A DNA stretch of 64,000 nucleotides. It comes from Acidobacteriota bacterium (GTDB taxonomy: Bacteria; Acidobacteriota; Blastocatellia; Pyrinomonadales; Pyrinomonadaceae). The stretch spans positions 50,283 to 114,282 of the forward strand of contig RFGC01000043.1 of NCBI GenBank assembly GCA_003697135.1, in the 5' to 3' direction. A program made the translations under genes and the position numbers. This document shows positions 25,661 through 35,490 of the stretch, piece by piece. Each line of letters starts with the position of its first letter. Within the stretch, counting starts at the first letter, position 1. The notes under the pieces were generated by a model. It was not told the DNA's origin. It made no database searches and saw only the letters and a program-made list of their open reading frames with translations.

Positions 25661-26428
25661 ATGCATTCGGAAAAGGTTCGTATCCTTATCACAAACGATG
25701 ATGGAATTCATTCCGAAGGTATTATCGAGTTAGAAAATGCATTACGACAAATAGGTGAGGTCTTTACGGTTGCGCCTGAATCTGATATGACAGGTGCATC
25801 TCATAGTCTTACTTTAGCACGTCCCTTGCGTATTAGGCAGATAGCTGAAAATCGCTGGACGGTTGACGGCACACCAACCGATTGTGTTACTTTAGCGATA
25901 AACAAGATCCTACCGCCTGAACTCAAGCCTAACTTGTGTGTTTCGGGTATAAATCACGGACCCAACTTAGGTGATGACGCTAGTTATTCTGGAACCGTAG
26001 CCGGAGCGATGGAAGCAACTATTCTCGGCATACCAGGCATTGCATTCAGCCTAGTTAGCTACAATGGCTATGGCGACTTCAAAATGGCTGCTGAAGTTGC
26101 AAAAAGGTTGGTAGAAAGAGTTATAAAAGAAGGATTGCCTGCGGGGACACTTCTAAACGTCAATATCCCTCTAGGAATACCAAAAGGGATCAAACTCACT
26201 AAGCAAGGCTTGAAAAACGCAAGACCTATAATTACCGAACACATCGATCCACGTGGGAAGCCTTACTACTGGATAGGTGAAGAAAGAAAGGGATTTTATG
26301 CAGAAGGGAATACAGATTTTGAAGCTGTCGAGGAAGGCTTTGTTTCTGTAACTCCCATGAAAAGTGACCTTACCGATTATAAAGCCCTTGAAATGCTTCA
26401 AAGCTGGAACTCTTCCTCAATTTTCTAG
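25661..26428 (+). CDS. surE: 5'-nucleotidase SurE
   Basis: A 255-residue metal-dependent nucleotide and polyphosphate phosphatase of the survival-protein SurE family. The N-terminal metal site TNDDG (11-15, Asp13 and Asp14) is intact, followed by APESDMTGASHSLT, DGTPTDCV and the SGINHGPNLG metal loop. It dephosphorylates nucleoside 5'-monophosphates in stress or stationary phase. It is paired with pcm downstream (68-base gap), a widely conserved arrangement, and follows rpsU by five bases, which suggests shared transcription. Confidence 0.95.
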   Translation: MHSEKVRILITNDDGIHSEGIIELENALRQIGEVFTVAPESDMTGASHSLTLARPLRIRQIAENRWTVDGTPTDCVTLAINKILPPELKPNLCVSGINHGPNLGDDASYSGTVAGAMEATILGIPGIAFSLVSYNGYGDFKMAAEVAKRLVERVIKEGLPAGTLLNVNIPLGIPKGIKLTKQGLKNARPIITEHIDPRGKPYYWIGEERKGFYAEGNTDFEAVEEGFVSVTPMKSDLTDYKALEMLQSWNSSSIF

Positions 26429-26496
26429 ATTTTCTCAAGCCTAGTCTCGAAGAGAAGTTTAGTTTTTTCCCGATTTAACTTATAATTTTTGCAGGA

Positions 26497-27228
26497 ATGA
26501 ACAACGCGGCACTTTATTCACAGAGACCTCGTGATGAATTTGAAATTCTGAGAGAGAAGATGGTCGCGTATTTGCGCGAACATTACGGGATAAAAGACGA
26601 GAGGGTTCTAGAAGCGATGCAGAAGGTGCCGCGAGAGAAATTTGTCCCTGAAGCGCTCAAATCACAAGCATACAAAGACAATGCACTTCCAATAGCCGCA
26701 AATCAGACAATTTCTCAGCCATTTATAGTTGCAAAAATGACCGAGCTTTTGGAGCTTTCTTATGATGCTTTTGAAAGCCCCGGCAGTTTTGTTGGCAGAC
26801 CTAAGTCTAGATCAAGAGTTTTGGAAGTAGGCACAGGATCAGGATACCAAGCAGCTATCTTAGCTCATCTTACTAGAATGGTTTATTCAATTGAGAGAAT
26901 ACCACAGCTTGCTCATGAAGCTAGAAAAAGGCTTGAGTCTTTGGGCATCCGAAATGTAGTGATTAAGTGTAGCGATGGATCGTTGGGATGGGAAATTCAG
27001 GCTCCCTTTGATGCAATAATTGTTACCGCTGCAAGTCCAAAAATCCCGACTCCTTTGCTTTCCCAGCTAAAAATTGGTGGTCGTCTCGTCATTCCTGTAG
27101 GTGAAGACAGAAACTGCCAACGCTTGATTCGCATTACCAAGAAAGAGAGTGGCTTTTCAGTTGAGGATTTTGGAGCTTGTTCTTTCGTTCCACTGATTGG
27201 CGAACATGGCTGGAAACAGGTTCAGTGA
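26497..27228 (+). CDS. pcm: Protein-L-isoaspartate O-methyltransferase
   Basis: A 243-residue SAM-dependent methyltransferase that repairs isoaspartyl residues in aged proteins. The family pattern is clear: MQKVPREKFVPE (41-52), the ANQTISQPFIVA substrate segment (67-78) and the SAM motif VLEVGTGSGYQA. A linker of about 15 residues (SPGSFVGRPKSRS) lies just before the SAM motif and is longer than in most homologues. A mild basal insertion such as this need not affect activity. It lies between surE and a DedA-family gene, on the same strand. Confidence 0.94.
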   Translation: MNNAALYSQRPRDEFEILREKMVAYLREHYGIKDERVLEAMQKVPREKFVPEALKSQAYKDNALPIAANQTISQPFIVAKMTELLELSYDAFESPGSFVGRPKSRSRVLEVGTGSGYQAAILAHLTRMVYSIERIPQLAHEARKRLESLGIRNVVIKCSDGSLGWEIQAPFDAIIVTAASPKIPTPLLSQLKIGGRLVIPVGEDRNCQRLIRITKKESGFSVEDFGACSFVPLIGEHGWKQVQ

Positions 27229-27286
27229 GTTTGAATCCGTTATGCTGTAACGTTTACGAAGTCTGGGTTAAGTAGGATAGAAAATT

Positions 27287-27985
27287 ATGGAACTAATACA
27301 GGAGTTTCTGCATTATCTTAATCCTAAAGTCATAATCGAAACATTACTAAGTTGGTTAGGAAATTTCGCATACGTAGGGCTTTTTGTGATAGTTTTTGTT
27401 GAGACAGGATTGGCTTTTGGATTTTTCTTGCCCGGAGATTCGCTTTTAGTGGTTGCAGGGCTTTTTGCCGCTGCTGGAAAGCTCGATCTTTGGGTTATGC
27501 TCATATCGCTTTTCATTGCGGCCGTCTTAGGCGATGCTGTGGGTTATTATTCAGGTAAAAAGGTTGGACCAGCTATTTTCAAGCGCCCAAAATCGAGATT
27601 TTTTAATCCTAAACACCTTCAACGTGCTCATGAGTTTTATGAAAAACACGGTGGTAAAACCATTATCTTAGCCAGATTCGTTCCTATTGTCAGGACTTTT
27701 GCTCCGATAGTCGCTGGTGCCGCTCAAATGCGATACCGCGACTTTTTCATATACAACGTCGTTGGAGGTTTTTTGTGGGTTTCAAGTATGCTTTTTACCG
27801 GCTACTTTTTGGGCGAGGCTGTAGAAAGAGCTTTGGGGATCAAGTTGGAAGACCACATTGAAAAGGTCGTCGTTGTGGTGGTTTTGCTTTCAATAACTCC
27901 GATATTTTACGAGTATTACAAAGAGCGAAAAGCACGCAAGACTGAGGTTTTCATAGAAGAAGAGATTAGCCAAGAAATTTCATGA
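27287..27985 (+). CDS. DedA-family membrane protein
   Basis: A 232-residue polytopic inner-membrane protein of the DedA/SNARE-associated (VTT) family, whose members move phospholipids or undecaprenyl phosphate across the membrane. It shows a re-entrant loop ETGLAFGFFLPGDSLL (about 38-53), the GDAVGYYSGKKVG segment and the RFVPIVRTFAPIVAG motif (about 129-143) with its conserved Arg residues. A basic/acidic cytosolic tail ends the protein. It is 58 bases after pcm, in the same direction; no terminator is seen between them. Confidence 0.9.
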   Translation: MELIQEFLHYLNPKVIIETLLSWLGNFAYVGLFVIVFVETGLAFGFFLPGDSLLVVAGLFAAAGKLDLWVMLISLFIAAVLGDAVGYYSGKKVGPAIFKRPKSRFFNPKHLQRAHEFYEKHGGKTIILARFVPIVRTFAPIVAGAAQMRYRDFFIYNVVGGFLWVSSMLFTGYFLGEAVERALGIKLEDHIEKVVVVVVLLSITPIFYEYYKERKARKTEVFIEEEISQEIS

Positions 27986-28123
27986 TTTACTTGTAATTCT
28001 CTTGAGACTTTCAGCATTTTTATTTCGATTTGAAGTTCTGGGTCATTCACTGGATTTTTGGAGATTCAAAGACAATGGTTTTGGGCATGTCTTGAGTTTT
28101 AGCAAGCTTTGCAAGTTTGCTGT

Positions 28124-28153
28124 TTGACTTATTGGCGTTTGATGGCATAAAAT
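28124..28153 (+). promoter_or_regulatory. tRNA-Pro promoter
   Basis: TTGACT (28124-28129), an 18-base spacer and TAAAAT (28148-28153) lie just before the mature tRNA start at 28164, an ordinary distance for a tRNA promoter. Confidence 0.6.
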
Positions 28154-28163
28154 CTAGTTTCAT

Positions 28164-28240
<77 letters not shown>

Positions 28241-28393
28241 CTCATTTTCGCAGGTCAAAATATCAAAAAAGTCCCTGAAAGTTTCACTCTGGCCAAGTTC
28301 CCGCCTCATTTAATTTTTAATCTAACTGCGTTTGTAATTTAGCATATCGGCGCTTTAATTTTCCTCAGCAAGATGCAACAATAAACACAAGCT

Positions 28394-28819
28394 ATGAACG
28401 AATTAGTGGAAGTCACCAATGAGCATTTCAGAGCCGCTATTGAAAAAAATGTCGAGAAACTGATTGGTGCATATTCAAAGACGAATAGCCTATTGGTTTT
28501 CGTGGAAGGCCCTCGTTGGGCTACTTTTGGTTATGAGATGGTTGTGAAGGGTTGGAGAGATTTTTGCTCTTCAGCGATTAAACTGAAAGATTGTTCTTGG
28601 GTTGAGGGTTTGCGAACTGAAATGCATGAAAGTATGGGATTTGTTGCAGGAATTGTTGAACTTGATGTAGAAATTGAAGGTGTTTCTAGGAAGATTCGCT
28701 TTCGTGGCACCTTTGTTTTGCGTAAAGAAGAAGATGGAAAATGGAGAATAATACACGAACACTTTTCACAACCAATGCCCGATCCTTACGGAATTGGTGA
28801 TTGGTTGAAAAAGAATTGA
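28394..28819 (+). CDS. NTF2-like / SnoaL-type small protein
   Basis: A 141-residue soluble protein with the alpha-beta order of the SnoaL/DUF4440 NTF2-like fold. Two N-terminal helices carry AIEKNVEKLIGAYS. A WATFGYEMVVKGW segment follows, then paired strands end in FVLRKEEDGKWRIIHEHFS, where the W-x-I-x-H-x-H-x-S pattern is typical of the family's last strands. Such proteins bind small molecules or act as isomerases or stabilisers; no catalytic residue is diagnostic here. It stands alone between the tRNA and the nuclease genes. Confidence 0.72.
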   Translation: MNELVEVTNEHFRAAIEKNVEKLIGAYSKTNSLLVFVEGPRWATFGYEMVVKGWRDFCSSAIKLKDCSWVEGLRTEMHESMGFVAGIVELDVEIEGVSRKIRFRGTFVLRKEEDGKWRIIHEHFSQPMPDPYGIGDWLKKN

Positions 28820-28935
28820 AGATCGGATTTTGTAAATGAAAATTCACCGAATTTTTACTCCTTTGGAGAGTTTTTGAGATGAATTTCTCAAGGCTTTGTG
28901 ATAAAGAAAGAGGTTGAAAGGTCTTTTTGGTAAAG

Positions 28936-30678
28936 ATGAACAATTCTCGTAAATTTTTGGTTTTGCTTTTTTTGTTACTCGTATGTCTTCAGGTAGGTGA
29001 CAGAGGACAGGCTGAAGAGGGATTTGTTTCTCAAAATATCGTAATTAGTCAGATTTACGGTGGCGGAGGTGTATCTGCTAGCTCACCTTATTCTCATGAC
29101 TTTGTGGAGCTCTTTAACCGTGGCAGTCAGCCCGTGAATTTAAGCGGATGGTCTGTTCAGTATGCTTCGGCAACCGGTACGAATTGGCTTGTTACTCCTT
29201 TGCCGAATGTGACACTTCAGCCCGGTCAGTATTTTTTAATTCAATACGCTAGCAACAACTCGGGCGGCGCTAGCCTTCCAAGTCCTGACTATGTTGCTCC
29301 ACCAGTAACTGTTGGAAGTAACACCTTTGTTCCGAATCTATCTTCAACGACTGGGAAATTAGCGTTAGTCAATTCGATAAATCAACTCCCCGCGTCGAGC
29401 TGTCCCAGTGATTCTTCTATAGTTGATTTTGTCGGCTATGGTTCTTCGGCTTCTTGTTTTGAAGGATCGAGAACTCCTAATCTGAGTGCGACGGTTGCGG
29501 CAATAAGAAATGGTGGCGGCTGTGTTGATACTGATTCAAATGCATCAGATTTTACGATCGCATCTCCAAATCCACGAAACACTTCAAGCCCTGTGAATCC
29601 TTGTAACCTTGCTTCTACTTTGCAGGCAGGCGGCTCTGTGTCTCCCACTACAACGACTCCAGGAGGAGTTGTGCTCTTTACTGTAACTGTTTTCCCGGCA
29701 ACGAGTCCGCCGAGCACTGGTATTGCAGTCATAGCAGACTTAACTTCAATCGGTGGCTCTTCTACTCAACAATTCTTTGACGATGGAACAAATGGAGACA
29801 CAACTGCCGGTGACAATATCTATTCTTTCAGATATTCGATCCCAGCAAACAGCACTAGCGGGCCGAGAATTATCTCTGTATCGGTTACCGATGCTCAAGG
29901 TAGATCGGCTAATCCTACTATCTTTTTGAATATTTCTGCTCCGCCTGCGAATGATGATCCATTACTTTTGGGTAATCCGAGCAATGCTACTTCGGATGTA
30001 TCGAACGAAAACAATTACCTGATGATAAAACCGCAGTATTCGCTTTCTTACAATCGAAGTCGCGCAACACCGAATTGGGTTGCATGGAGACTGGATCAAA
30101 GCTGGCTCGGAAGTGCTCCACGTCAAGATGATTACCGCCCTGATCCCGATCTTCCCGCGGGTTGGTATCAGGTTACAAGCGAAGACTACAATGGATCGGG
30201 TTACGATCGAGGTCACATGTGTCCTTCGGGTGATAGAACACGTTCTGTTGCTGATAACTCAGCGACTTTCTTGATGACAAACTTCTTGCCTCAGTTACCT
30301 GCTAACAATCAGGGCCCTTGGGAAGATTTTGAGAGTTACTGTCGAACGCTTGCAAATCAGGGTTTTGAGCTGTATATCTTTGCGGGTGGTTATGGAAATG
30401 CTGGAACTATCGCACAGGGAAGAATAGTTGTTCCACAATACACATGGAAGGTTGTTTTGGTTTTGCCGAATGGTGATAATGATCTGCAAAGAATTAACAA
30501 AGGCACTAGAACAATTGCTATACTTGTTCCGAATCAGCCGCCACTAAATCAAAACGCTCCATGGAGGCAGTTTCGAGTTTCGGTCAATTACATTGAAGCT
30601 CTAACAGGGCTTGATTTCTTTTCAAAAGTCCCGAAAAATACACAAGAAATAATCGAAAGAAGAAAGGATAATCAGTAA
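28936..30678 (+). CDS. Secreted DNA/RNA non-specific endonuclease with lamin-tail domain
   Basis: An exported nuclease of 580 residues. A signal peptide (about 1-26) is followed by a lamin-tail domain (about 33-190, with ISQIYGGGG, DFVELFNRG and LSGWSVQY). An Ig-like segment (about 205-335) and a NUC domain (about 360-575) complete it. The NUC active site DRGH (424-427) is intact, with the MTNFLPQ metal-site Asn downstream, so it should cut both DNA and RNA in a magnesium-dependent way. An upstream TTG (28927) is in frame, but ATG 28936 begins the signal peptide. It runs two bases into the next nuclease gene, so the pair is probably co-translated. Confidence 0.88.
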   Translation: MNNSRKFLVLLFLLLVCLQVGDRGQAEEGFVSQNIVISQIYGGGGVSASSPYSHDFVELFNRGSQPVNLSGWSVQYASATGTNWLVTPLPNVTLQPGQYFLIQYASNNSGGASLPSPDYVAPPVTVGSNTFVPNLSSTTGKLALVNSINQLPASSCPSDSSIVDFVGYGSSASCFEGSRTPNLSATVAAIRNGGGCVDTDSNASDFTIASPNPRNTSSPVNPCNLASTLQAGGSVSPTTTTPGGVVLFTVTVFPATSPPSTGIAVIADLTSIGGSSTQQFFDDGTNGDTTAGDNIYSFRYSIPANSTSGPRIISVSVTDAQGRSANPTIFLNISAPPANDDPLLLGNPSNATSDVSNENNYLMIKPQYSLSYNRSRATPNWVAWRLDQSWLGSAPRQDDYRPDPDLPAGWYQVTSEDYNGSGYDRGHMCPSGDRTRSVADNSATFLMTNFLPQLPANNQGPWEDFESYCRTLANQGFELYIFAGGYGNAGTIAQGRIVVPQYTWKVVLVLPNGDNDLQRINKGTRTIAILVPNQPPLNQNAPWRQFRVSVNYIEALTGLDFFSKVPKNTQEIIERRKDNQ

Positions 30679-30680
30679 AG

Positions 30681-32555
30681 ATGGTGAACCTAAAGAAAGC
30701 TTTTGTGGCTTTAGAATTACTTTTTTTGCTTGTTTGCGCATCAGCACAAGCCACTTTAGTCCCGATAAACAAAATCCAAGGTGATAAAAACATATCACCG
30801 CTTGTCGGGAAAACTGTTACAACGCGTGGGATAGTTACGTTTGTATCAAGCCGCGGGTTCTACATTCAAACACCAGATTCGGAGATTGATGATAATCCTA
30901 ATACTTCTGAAGGAATCTTTGTTTTTACTGGCGATGTCATTCCGCCGACAGCTACAGTTGGAAATCTACTAGAGGTAACGGGCACCGTGACAGAGTATCG
31001 CCCAAGAAATGAGAGATATTTTCTAACAATTACTGAGCTTACGAATCCGGGAATCAAGTTTATTTCCAAAAACAATCCGCTTCCAAAGCCTGTAACTTTG
31101 ACGCCGAATGATCTAAACCCGCAGGGTAAAATCGATCAGCTTGAGCGTTATGAAGGCATGATGGTTAAAGTTGATAGTCTAATCGTAGTCGCTCCAACCG
31201 GCGGATTTGAAGACGAGAAGACTGGAAAAGTAATTTCTAACGGTATATTTTTCGGTGTTTTACCGGGAACGCCGAGACCTTTTCGTGAACCGGGTATTAG
31301 CCTTTTGATGTGGTTGGTTGACAAATTGCCTCAAACAATCCCATATTTTGACATGAATCCGGAGCTTTTACGCGTGGATAGTGGCGCTCAAGGGAAAGGA
31401 ACACCGCTTGATGTTGCGACTGGAATGATAGTAAAAAATTTAGTCGGGATTATTGATTATTCACGGCGGGCTTACACACTTCTTGTAAACCACGATGTTC
31501 AAAAGCCTGTGATCGAGGGTCAGAGAAGCTTTATCAAAGCTAGCCCTGCTGGCCCGCGTGAAACAACCGTAGCTTTTTTCAACATGGAAAACTTTTTTGA
31601 TGATGAAAAAAATTCCGAAAATCTCAAAGAAGAAAAAGTTCTTCCGAAAGAGGTTTTTCAAACTCGTTTGAACAAAGCTTCGATAGCGGTTCGCAACGTG
31701 CTTTCAATGCCTGATGTTCTCGGGGTCGAGGAGGTTGAAAATATCAAAGTCTTGAAGAAGCTTGCTGAAAAGATAAACAAAGACGCTGAAGCGGCTGGAC
31801 AAGGAAATCCTGCTTACGAAGCTTTTTTGGAGGAAGGCAATGATGGAAGAGGAATTGATGTTGGCTTTCTGATTAAAACTTCAAAGGTCAAGGTGATAGA
31901 GGTGAAGCAACTAGCGAAGGAAGAAAAACTCAAAACATGTTTTTCAGGAGTTGAAAAAGATGAACTGCTTTATGACCGCCCGCCGCTGATGATAAGGGTC
32001 GAAGTTAAGGATGAGAAATCTCCTTTGCCTTTGACGGTTATCGTAAATCATTTCAAATCGTATCTCGGTATTGACGATGAGAAAATTGGTGAGTCTGTAA
32101 GAAACAAAAGAAGATGCCAAGCCGAATGGCTTGCAAAGTTCTTAGTTGAAAGGCAAAAGGAGAATCCTTCGGAAAGAATTGTCATAGGTGGAGATTTTAA
32201 CTCTTTTCAATTCAATGATGGTTACAATGATTTAATCGGTATTTTGATGGGAAGGCCCAGTCAAAATGTTTTAACGCCTTCAAATACAGCTTACCAAACG
32301 GGGTTGATCAATTTAGTTGATTTTATTGATCCAAAGAATCGGTATTCCTATGTTTTCGATGGATCAGCACAGGCGCTTGATCACATTTTGCTGAACAAAC
32401 CGGCACAAGAAAGAGCTTTGAAATTTGGCTATGCCAGACTCAATGCAGATTTTCCTCGAGTTTATGCGAATGATGCTTCTCGACCTGAAAGGCTTTCAGA
32501 TCACGACGTGCCAATAGTTTATCTCTCGCTCGATGAAATCCCAAATGCTAGATAG
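30681..32555 (+). CDS. Exported nuclease, OB-fold plus endonuclease/exonuclease/phosphatase domain
   Basis: A 624-residue exported protein. The signal peptide (about 1-24, ASAQA-T) is followed by an OB-fold nucleic-acid-binding region (about 28-130, with GKTVTTRGIVTFV). An EEP catalytic domain runs from about 294 to 620. Catalytic features include FFNMENFFD (first metal-site Asn/Glu), VLGVEEVEN, VNHFKS, GGDFNS (Asp505, Asn507) and the final SDHD (606-609). This layout is that of ExeM/NucH-type extracellular DNases. Its ATG is two bases after the stop of the lamin-tail nuclease, so both are probably made and secreted together to degrade environmental DNA for phosphate or nucleosides. Confidence 0.88.
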   Translation: MVNLKKAFVALELLFLLVCASAQATLVPINKIQGDKNISPLVGKTVTTRGIVTFVSSRGFYIQTPDSEIDDNPNTSEGIFVFTGDVIPPTATVGNLLEVTGTVTEYRPRNERYFLTITELTNPGIKFISKNNPLPKPVTLTPNDLNPQGKIDQLERYEGMMVKVDSLIVVAPTGGFEDEKTGKVISNGIFFGVLPGTPRPFREPGISLLMWLVDKLPQTIPYFDMNPELLRVDSGAQGKGTPLDVATGMIVKNLVGIIDYSRRAYTLLVNHDVQKPVIEGQRSFIKASPAGPRETTVAFFNMENFFDDEKNSENLKEEKVLPKEVFQTRLNKASIAVRNVLSMPDVLGVEEVENIKVLKKLAEKINKDAEAAGQGNPAYEAFLEEGNDGRGIDVGFLIKTSKVKVIEVKQLAKEEKLKTCFSGVEKDELLYDRPPLMIRVEVKDEKSPLPLTVIVNHFKSYLGIDDEKIGESVRNKRRCQAEWLAKFLVERQKENPSERIVIGGDFNSFQFNDGYNDLIGILMGRPSQNVLTPSNTAYQTGLINLVDFIDPKNRYSYVFDGSAQALDHILLNKPAQERALKFGYARLNADFPRVYANDASRPERLSDHDVPIVYLSLDEIPNAR

Positions 32556-32562
32556 AAATTAG

Positions 32563-33015
32563 CTAGATTTTTTGTGGGATTTCAACTCCTTTGGGAAAGA
32601 AATCAAGCGAAGCTGAGTTGATGCAGTATCGAAGACCGGTTGGTGGTGGGCCATCGGGAAAAACGTGTCCTTGGTGACCATCGCATCGAGCGCACCGAAT
32701 CTCAATTCTTACCATTCCGTAGGAAAAATCTTTGTAATACTTCAGATGCTCCTCATCAAAGGGAGCAAAAAACGAAGCCCAACCGGTGCCGGAATCGAAT
32801 TTTGCCTCCGAGGAAAACAAAGGCAAACCACAGAGTTTGCAGGCATATATGCCTTCTTCTTTGTTATACGTTAGACTACCGCAGAAAGGCGGTTCAGTGC
32901 CATGATTTATCAGAACCCGATACGATTCTTTGTCTAGATTCTTGGCCAATCTTTCTCTTTCTTGCACACTTATAGGAGTAATGTCGTAGCCGGATTTTGA
33001 GATTTTTCTTTCCAT
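32563..33015 (-). CDS. msrB: Peptide-methionine (R)-S-oxide reductase MsrB
   Basis: A 150-residue MsrB that reduces methionine-R-sulfoxide in proteins. Zinc ligands are the CxxC pairs Cys59/Cys62 and Cys108/Cys111, and the catalytic cysteine is Cys131 in [17 protein letters not shown] (76-83) and GHVFPDGP (116-123) are the usual substrate-pocket segments. There is no fused MsrA domain or signal peptide, so it is cytosolic. It ends eight bases from the plus-strand nuclease stop and follows the DUF2085 gene by four bases. Confidence 0.95.
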   Translation of the reverse strand: MERKISKSGYDITPISVQERERLAKNLDKESYRVLINHGTEPPFCGSLTYNKEEGIYACKLCGLPLFSSEAKFDSGTGWASFFAPFDEEHLKYYKDFSYGMVRIEIRCARCDGHQGHVFPDGPPPTGLRYCINSASLDFFPKGVEIPQKI

Positions 33016-33019
33016 GATT

Positions 33020-33604
33020 CTATTTCCCTTTTATCTTCTCTTTAGATGCAATACGCAGATGCTTTCTCTGTGCTAAGAATGATGAAATTTCTGCTATCGT
33101 AGGAACAATGAACACAGCACAGGTGATGCCGAGCAAAGCTCCTGTTGTTGATCTTGAAAAGTGAGTGTTTTCCCATATACCGAGAAAACCGAGTGTCCAG
33201 TCAACTCCGGTTGGGATTACTGAAAGAAAGAGCCAAATGGGGTTGAGCGGCTCTTGGTTTTCTATTTTGAAAGCAAATGGATAAATGACAAGTCCAGCGA
33301 GAAAGCCTATGTAAAAACCAAAGCACCTTGCACAAACTGCAAAAGGTGCGTCGTGTATGTGAAAAGAACGTGCATCTATTTGATGACAAACATAACTGAA
33401 AAAGTGATAGATAAGGCTTGCTGTTTCACCAAAGCCATTTATCTTTGCTAGCGGTGCACAAATTATAGCAAGATTCCAAAATGCGAAGAAAATCAAGACC
33501 AACGACCAAAGGAGAAAGGAGATTTTTCTTACCCTCAGTCGTTGATCTTGAGAAATTTCAGACCTTATTGTAAAGGGACTTGGTTTTCCGAATTTAATGT
33601 TCAT
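33020..33604 (-). CDS. DUF2085 membrane protein
   Basis: A 194-residue inner-membrane protein of family DUF2085, with about four helices. The family's conserved motif is visible: [13 protein letters not shown] (about 68-80) and then [10 protein letters not shown] (about 91-100), with a cysteine and histidine arrangement that suggests a metal or redox site. Function is unknown. Gaps of four bases to msrB and 43 bases to the upstream glpX suggest one minus-strand operon, though the three products share no known pathway. Confidence 0.85.
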   Translation of the reverse strand: MNIKFGKPSPFTIRSEISQDQRLRVRKISFLLWSLVLIFFAFWNLAIICAPLAKINGFGETASLIYHFFSYVCHQIDARSFHIHDAPFAVCARCFGFYIGFLAGLVIYPFAFKIENQEPLNPIWLFLSVIPTGVDWTLGFLGIWENTHFSRSTTGALLGITCAVFIVPTIAEISSFLAQRKHLRIASKEKIKGK

Positions 33605-33647
33605 TCTTTTTGAATTTTTGCAGTTTTAGAAAATCAAATTCTGCATT

Positions 33648-34685
33648 TCAAAATCTAATAACTGCATCTGCTCCACCTTCGACGTAAACAGTATCAACAA
33701 AGCGAATAATTTTGTTTTCAGTTGTCATTACAAGAGAGTGAGTTCTTTTGCCGGTTCCGAAGAATCGAACTCCGCGAAGCAGTGCTCCATCAGTAACTCC
33801 TGTGGCGACAAAGATGATTTTTCTGCCTGGCGCCAAATCATTTGTGTCATAAATTTTATTTGGGTTGTTGATGCCCATTGACTCAAGGCGTTCCATGACT
33901 TTTTCTATTGGTGGGATTTTTGATTTATCAACTCCCAATTTTTCAGGATCGAGGACAAACTTTGCTTGCATTTCGCCGTTTAGGCATTTGATAGCAGCAG
34001 CAGTTAACACGCCCTCTGGCGCGCCACCTATTCCCATTAGTGCATGAATGTTTGTTCCGGCTACTGCTGCCGAGATGCCTGCTGAAAGGTCTCCATCAGA
34101 GATAAGTCTGATTCTAGCACCTGCTTCACGGATTTCCTGAATAAGCTTTGCGTGGCGCGGTCGGTCAAGCACTATGACGGTCAAATCTTCGATGTCACGC
34201 CCTAACCGTCGGGCGATATTTTTGAGGTTATCCTTGACGGGGGCTTCTATGTCAATGCTACCGCGACTGCTAGGACCAACAACGATTTTATCCATGTAAA
34301 TGTCAGGAGCATTCAGTAAACCGCCTTTTTCTGAAGCCGCTATTACCGAAATAGCATTATTTGCTCCGAGAGCACAAAGGTTAGTGCCCTCCAAGGGATC
34401 AACTGCTATGTCAACTTCGGGAAAGTTAGCTCTTTCTTCTTCCGAAAATGCCTTGCCACCGACTTCTTCGCCGATGTAAAGCATCGGAGCTTCATCGCGT
34501 TCACCTTCGCCGATGACTATTTTGCCACGCATCGGGACGGTGTCTAAAACTTCACGCATTGCTTCAACGGCAACGTGATCGCTATGCTTGCGATCACCTT
34601 TTCCCATGGTTTTCGCCGCGGCAATCGCTGCGGCTTCCGTTACTCTTAAAAAATCAAGCGATAGGTCTCTTTCTACTTTCTTCAT
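33648..34685 (-). CDS. glpX: Fructose-1,6-bisphosphatase, class II
   Basis: A 345-residue GlpX-type FBPase of gluconeogenesis, which removes the C1 phosphate of fructose 1,6-bisphosphate. It has the lithium-sensitive phosphatase fold: [13 protein letters not shown] (18-30), [12 protein letters not shown] (58-69), the metal-site DPLEGTNL (96-103) and [12 protein letters not shown]. The start is ATG 34685 with GAAG shortly upstream. The gene heads the minus-strand run glpX, DUF2085, msrB. Confidence 0.95.
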   Translation of the reverse strand: MKKVERDLSLDFLRVTEAAAIAAAKTMGKGDRKHSDHVAVEAMREVLDTVPMRGKIVIGEGERDEAPMLYIGEEVGGKAFSEEERANFPEVDIAVDPLEGTNLCALGANNAISVIAASEKGGLLNAPDIYMDKIVVGPSSRGSIDIEAPVKDNLKNIARRLGRDIEDLTVIVLDRPRHAKLIQEIREAGARIRLISDGDLSAGISAAVAGTNIHALMGIGGAPEGVLTAAAIKCLNGEMQAKFVLDPEKLGVDKSKIPPIEKVMERLESMGINNPNKIYDTNDLAPGRKIIFVATGVTDGALLRGVRFFGTGKRTHSLVMTTENKIIRFVDTVYVEGGADAVIRF

Positions 34686-34898
34686 CTTTCACTTCCTCTG
34701 TTTCCTAATTTTTCTAACCACCGTGAAAATAAGAGGTTCGGTTAGTCTCAAGACTCTAACGTTCTTAAGTTTTAACACAAAAAATCAATACTGGCAAAAG
34801 GACGTTTGTTTCTAACTCGGCTTTTTCTTGAAAAAGATCACAAGATCAAGCGATTTATTTTCGTAAGCTTTGAAAATATAGCTTGGGCGCTTTGTCGT

Positions 34899-34926
34899 TT
34901 GTATGTTCGGCTTTGGTAAGTATAAT
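34899..34926 (+). promoter_or_regulatory. Promoter of the 7Fe ferredoxin gene
   Basis: TTGTAT (34899-34904), a 16-base spacer and a consensus TATAAT (34921-34926). The -10 box is part of an inverted repeat, AGTAT-AATG-ATACT (34919-34932), which could be a regulator site. Transcription would start near 34933. Confidence 0.6.
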
Positions 34927-34968
34927 GATACTTTAGTGACTTTATCCGGAGGAAAGAAATAAGAAAAA

Positions 34969-35265
34969 ATGGCTTACATCGTGACGGAACCTTGTGTTGA
35001 TTGCAAATATACGGATTGCGCAGCGGTTTGTCCTGTCGAGGCGTTCCACGAGTTACCAGATCGTCTTTACATAAATCCAGATACTTGCATTGATTGCGAT
35101 GCTTGTTTGCCAGAGTGCCCTGTAGAGGCCATATATTCCGATATGTCTATTCCCGAAGAGTATATTGAATGGATTGAAAAGAATAAAGAGGCTTATAAAT
35201 ACCCAATTATTTCGACAAAGCAACCAGCACTCTACGGGCCGAATTGCAAAGGACAGCCAGAATAA
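34969..35265 (+). CDS. fdxA: 7Fe (3Fe-4S plus 4Fe-4S) ferredoxin, FdxA type
   Basis: A 98-residue low-potential electron carrier. The cysteine pattern Cys9, Cys12, Cys17, Cys21 and Cys40, Cys43, Cys46, Cys50 matches the Azotobacter FdI type. There Cys9/17/50 would hold a 3Fe-4S cluster, Cys21/40/43/46 a 4Fe-4S cluster, and Cys12 is free. A helical tail (60-98) follows. The start is ATG 34969; the GGAGG at 34948 is about 17 bases upstream, farther than usual. Its electron partner is unknown. Confidence 0.92.
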   Translation: MAYIVTEPCVDCKYTDCAAVCPVEAFHELPDRLYINPDTCIDCDACLPECPVEAIYSDMSIPEEYIEWIEKNKEAYKYPIISTKQPALYGPNCKGQPE

Positions 35266-35419
35266 CAAAATAGAGACAAATTTTCAGAAATCGGTTTTGA
35301 TTCTTTTGTAAAATCCCAAATTAAGTTTGGACTTCAACTTGATTGGAGTGGCTTTCTGCCTTGGAGGAACAGAAGTCCGAATTTGAAAGCAGGACTAGCT
35401 AGGAAACCTTTTTCCAAAG

Positions 35420-35449
35420 TTGATGTAGTTTGATCGAAAATTTTATACT
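35420..35449 (+). promoter_or_regulatory. Possible promoter of ndk
   Basis: TTGATG (35420-35425), an 18-base spacer and TATACT (35444-35449). Further upstream GGACTTC (35329-35335) is complementary to GAAGTCC (35372-35378), a possible hairpin of unknown meaning. The start codon is at 35491. Confidence 0.45.
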
Positions 35450-35490
35450 TAAGCTTTCGTTTATCTTTTGCTAAAAGGGAGGAAGACATT

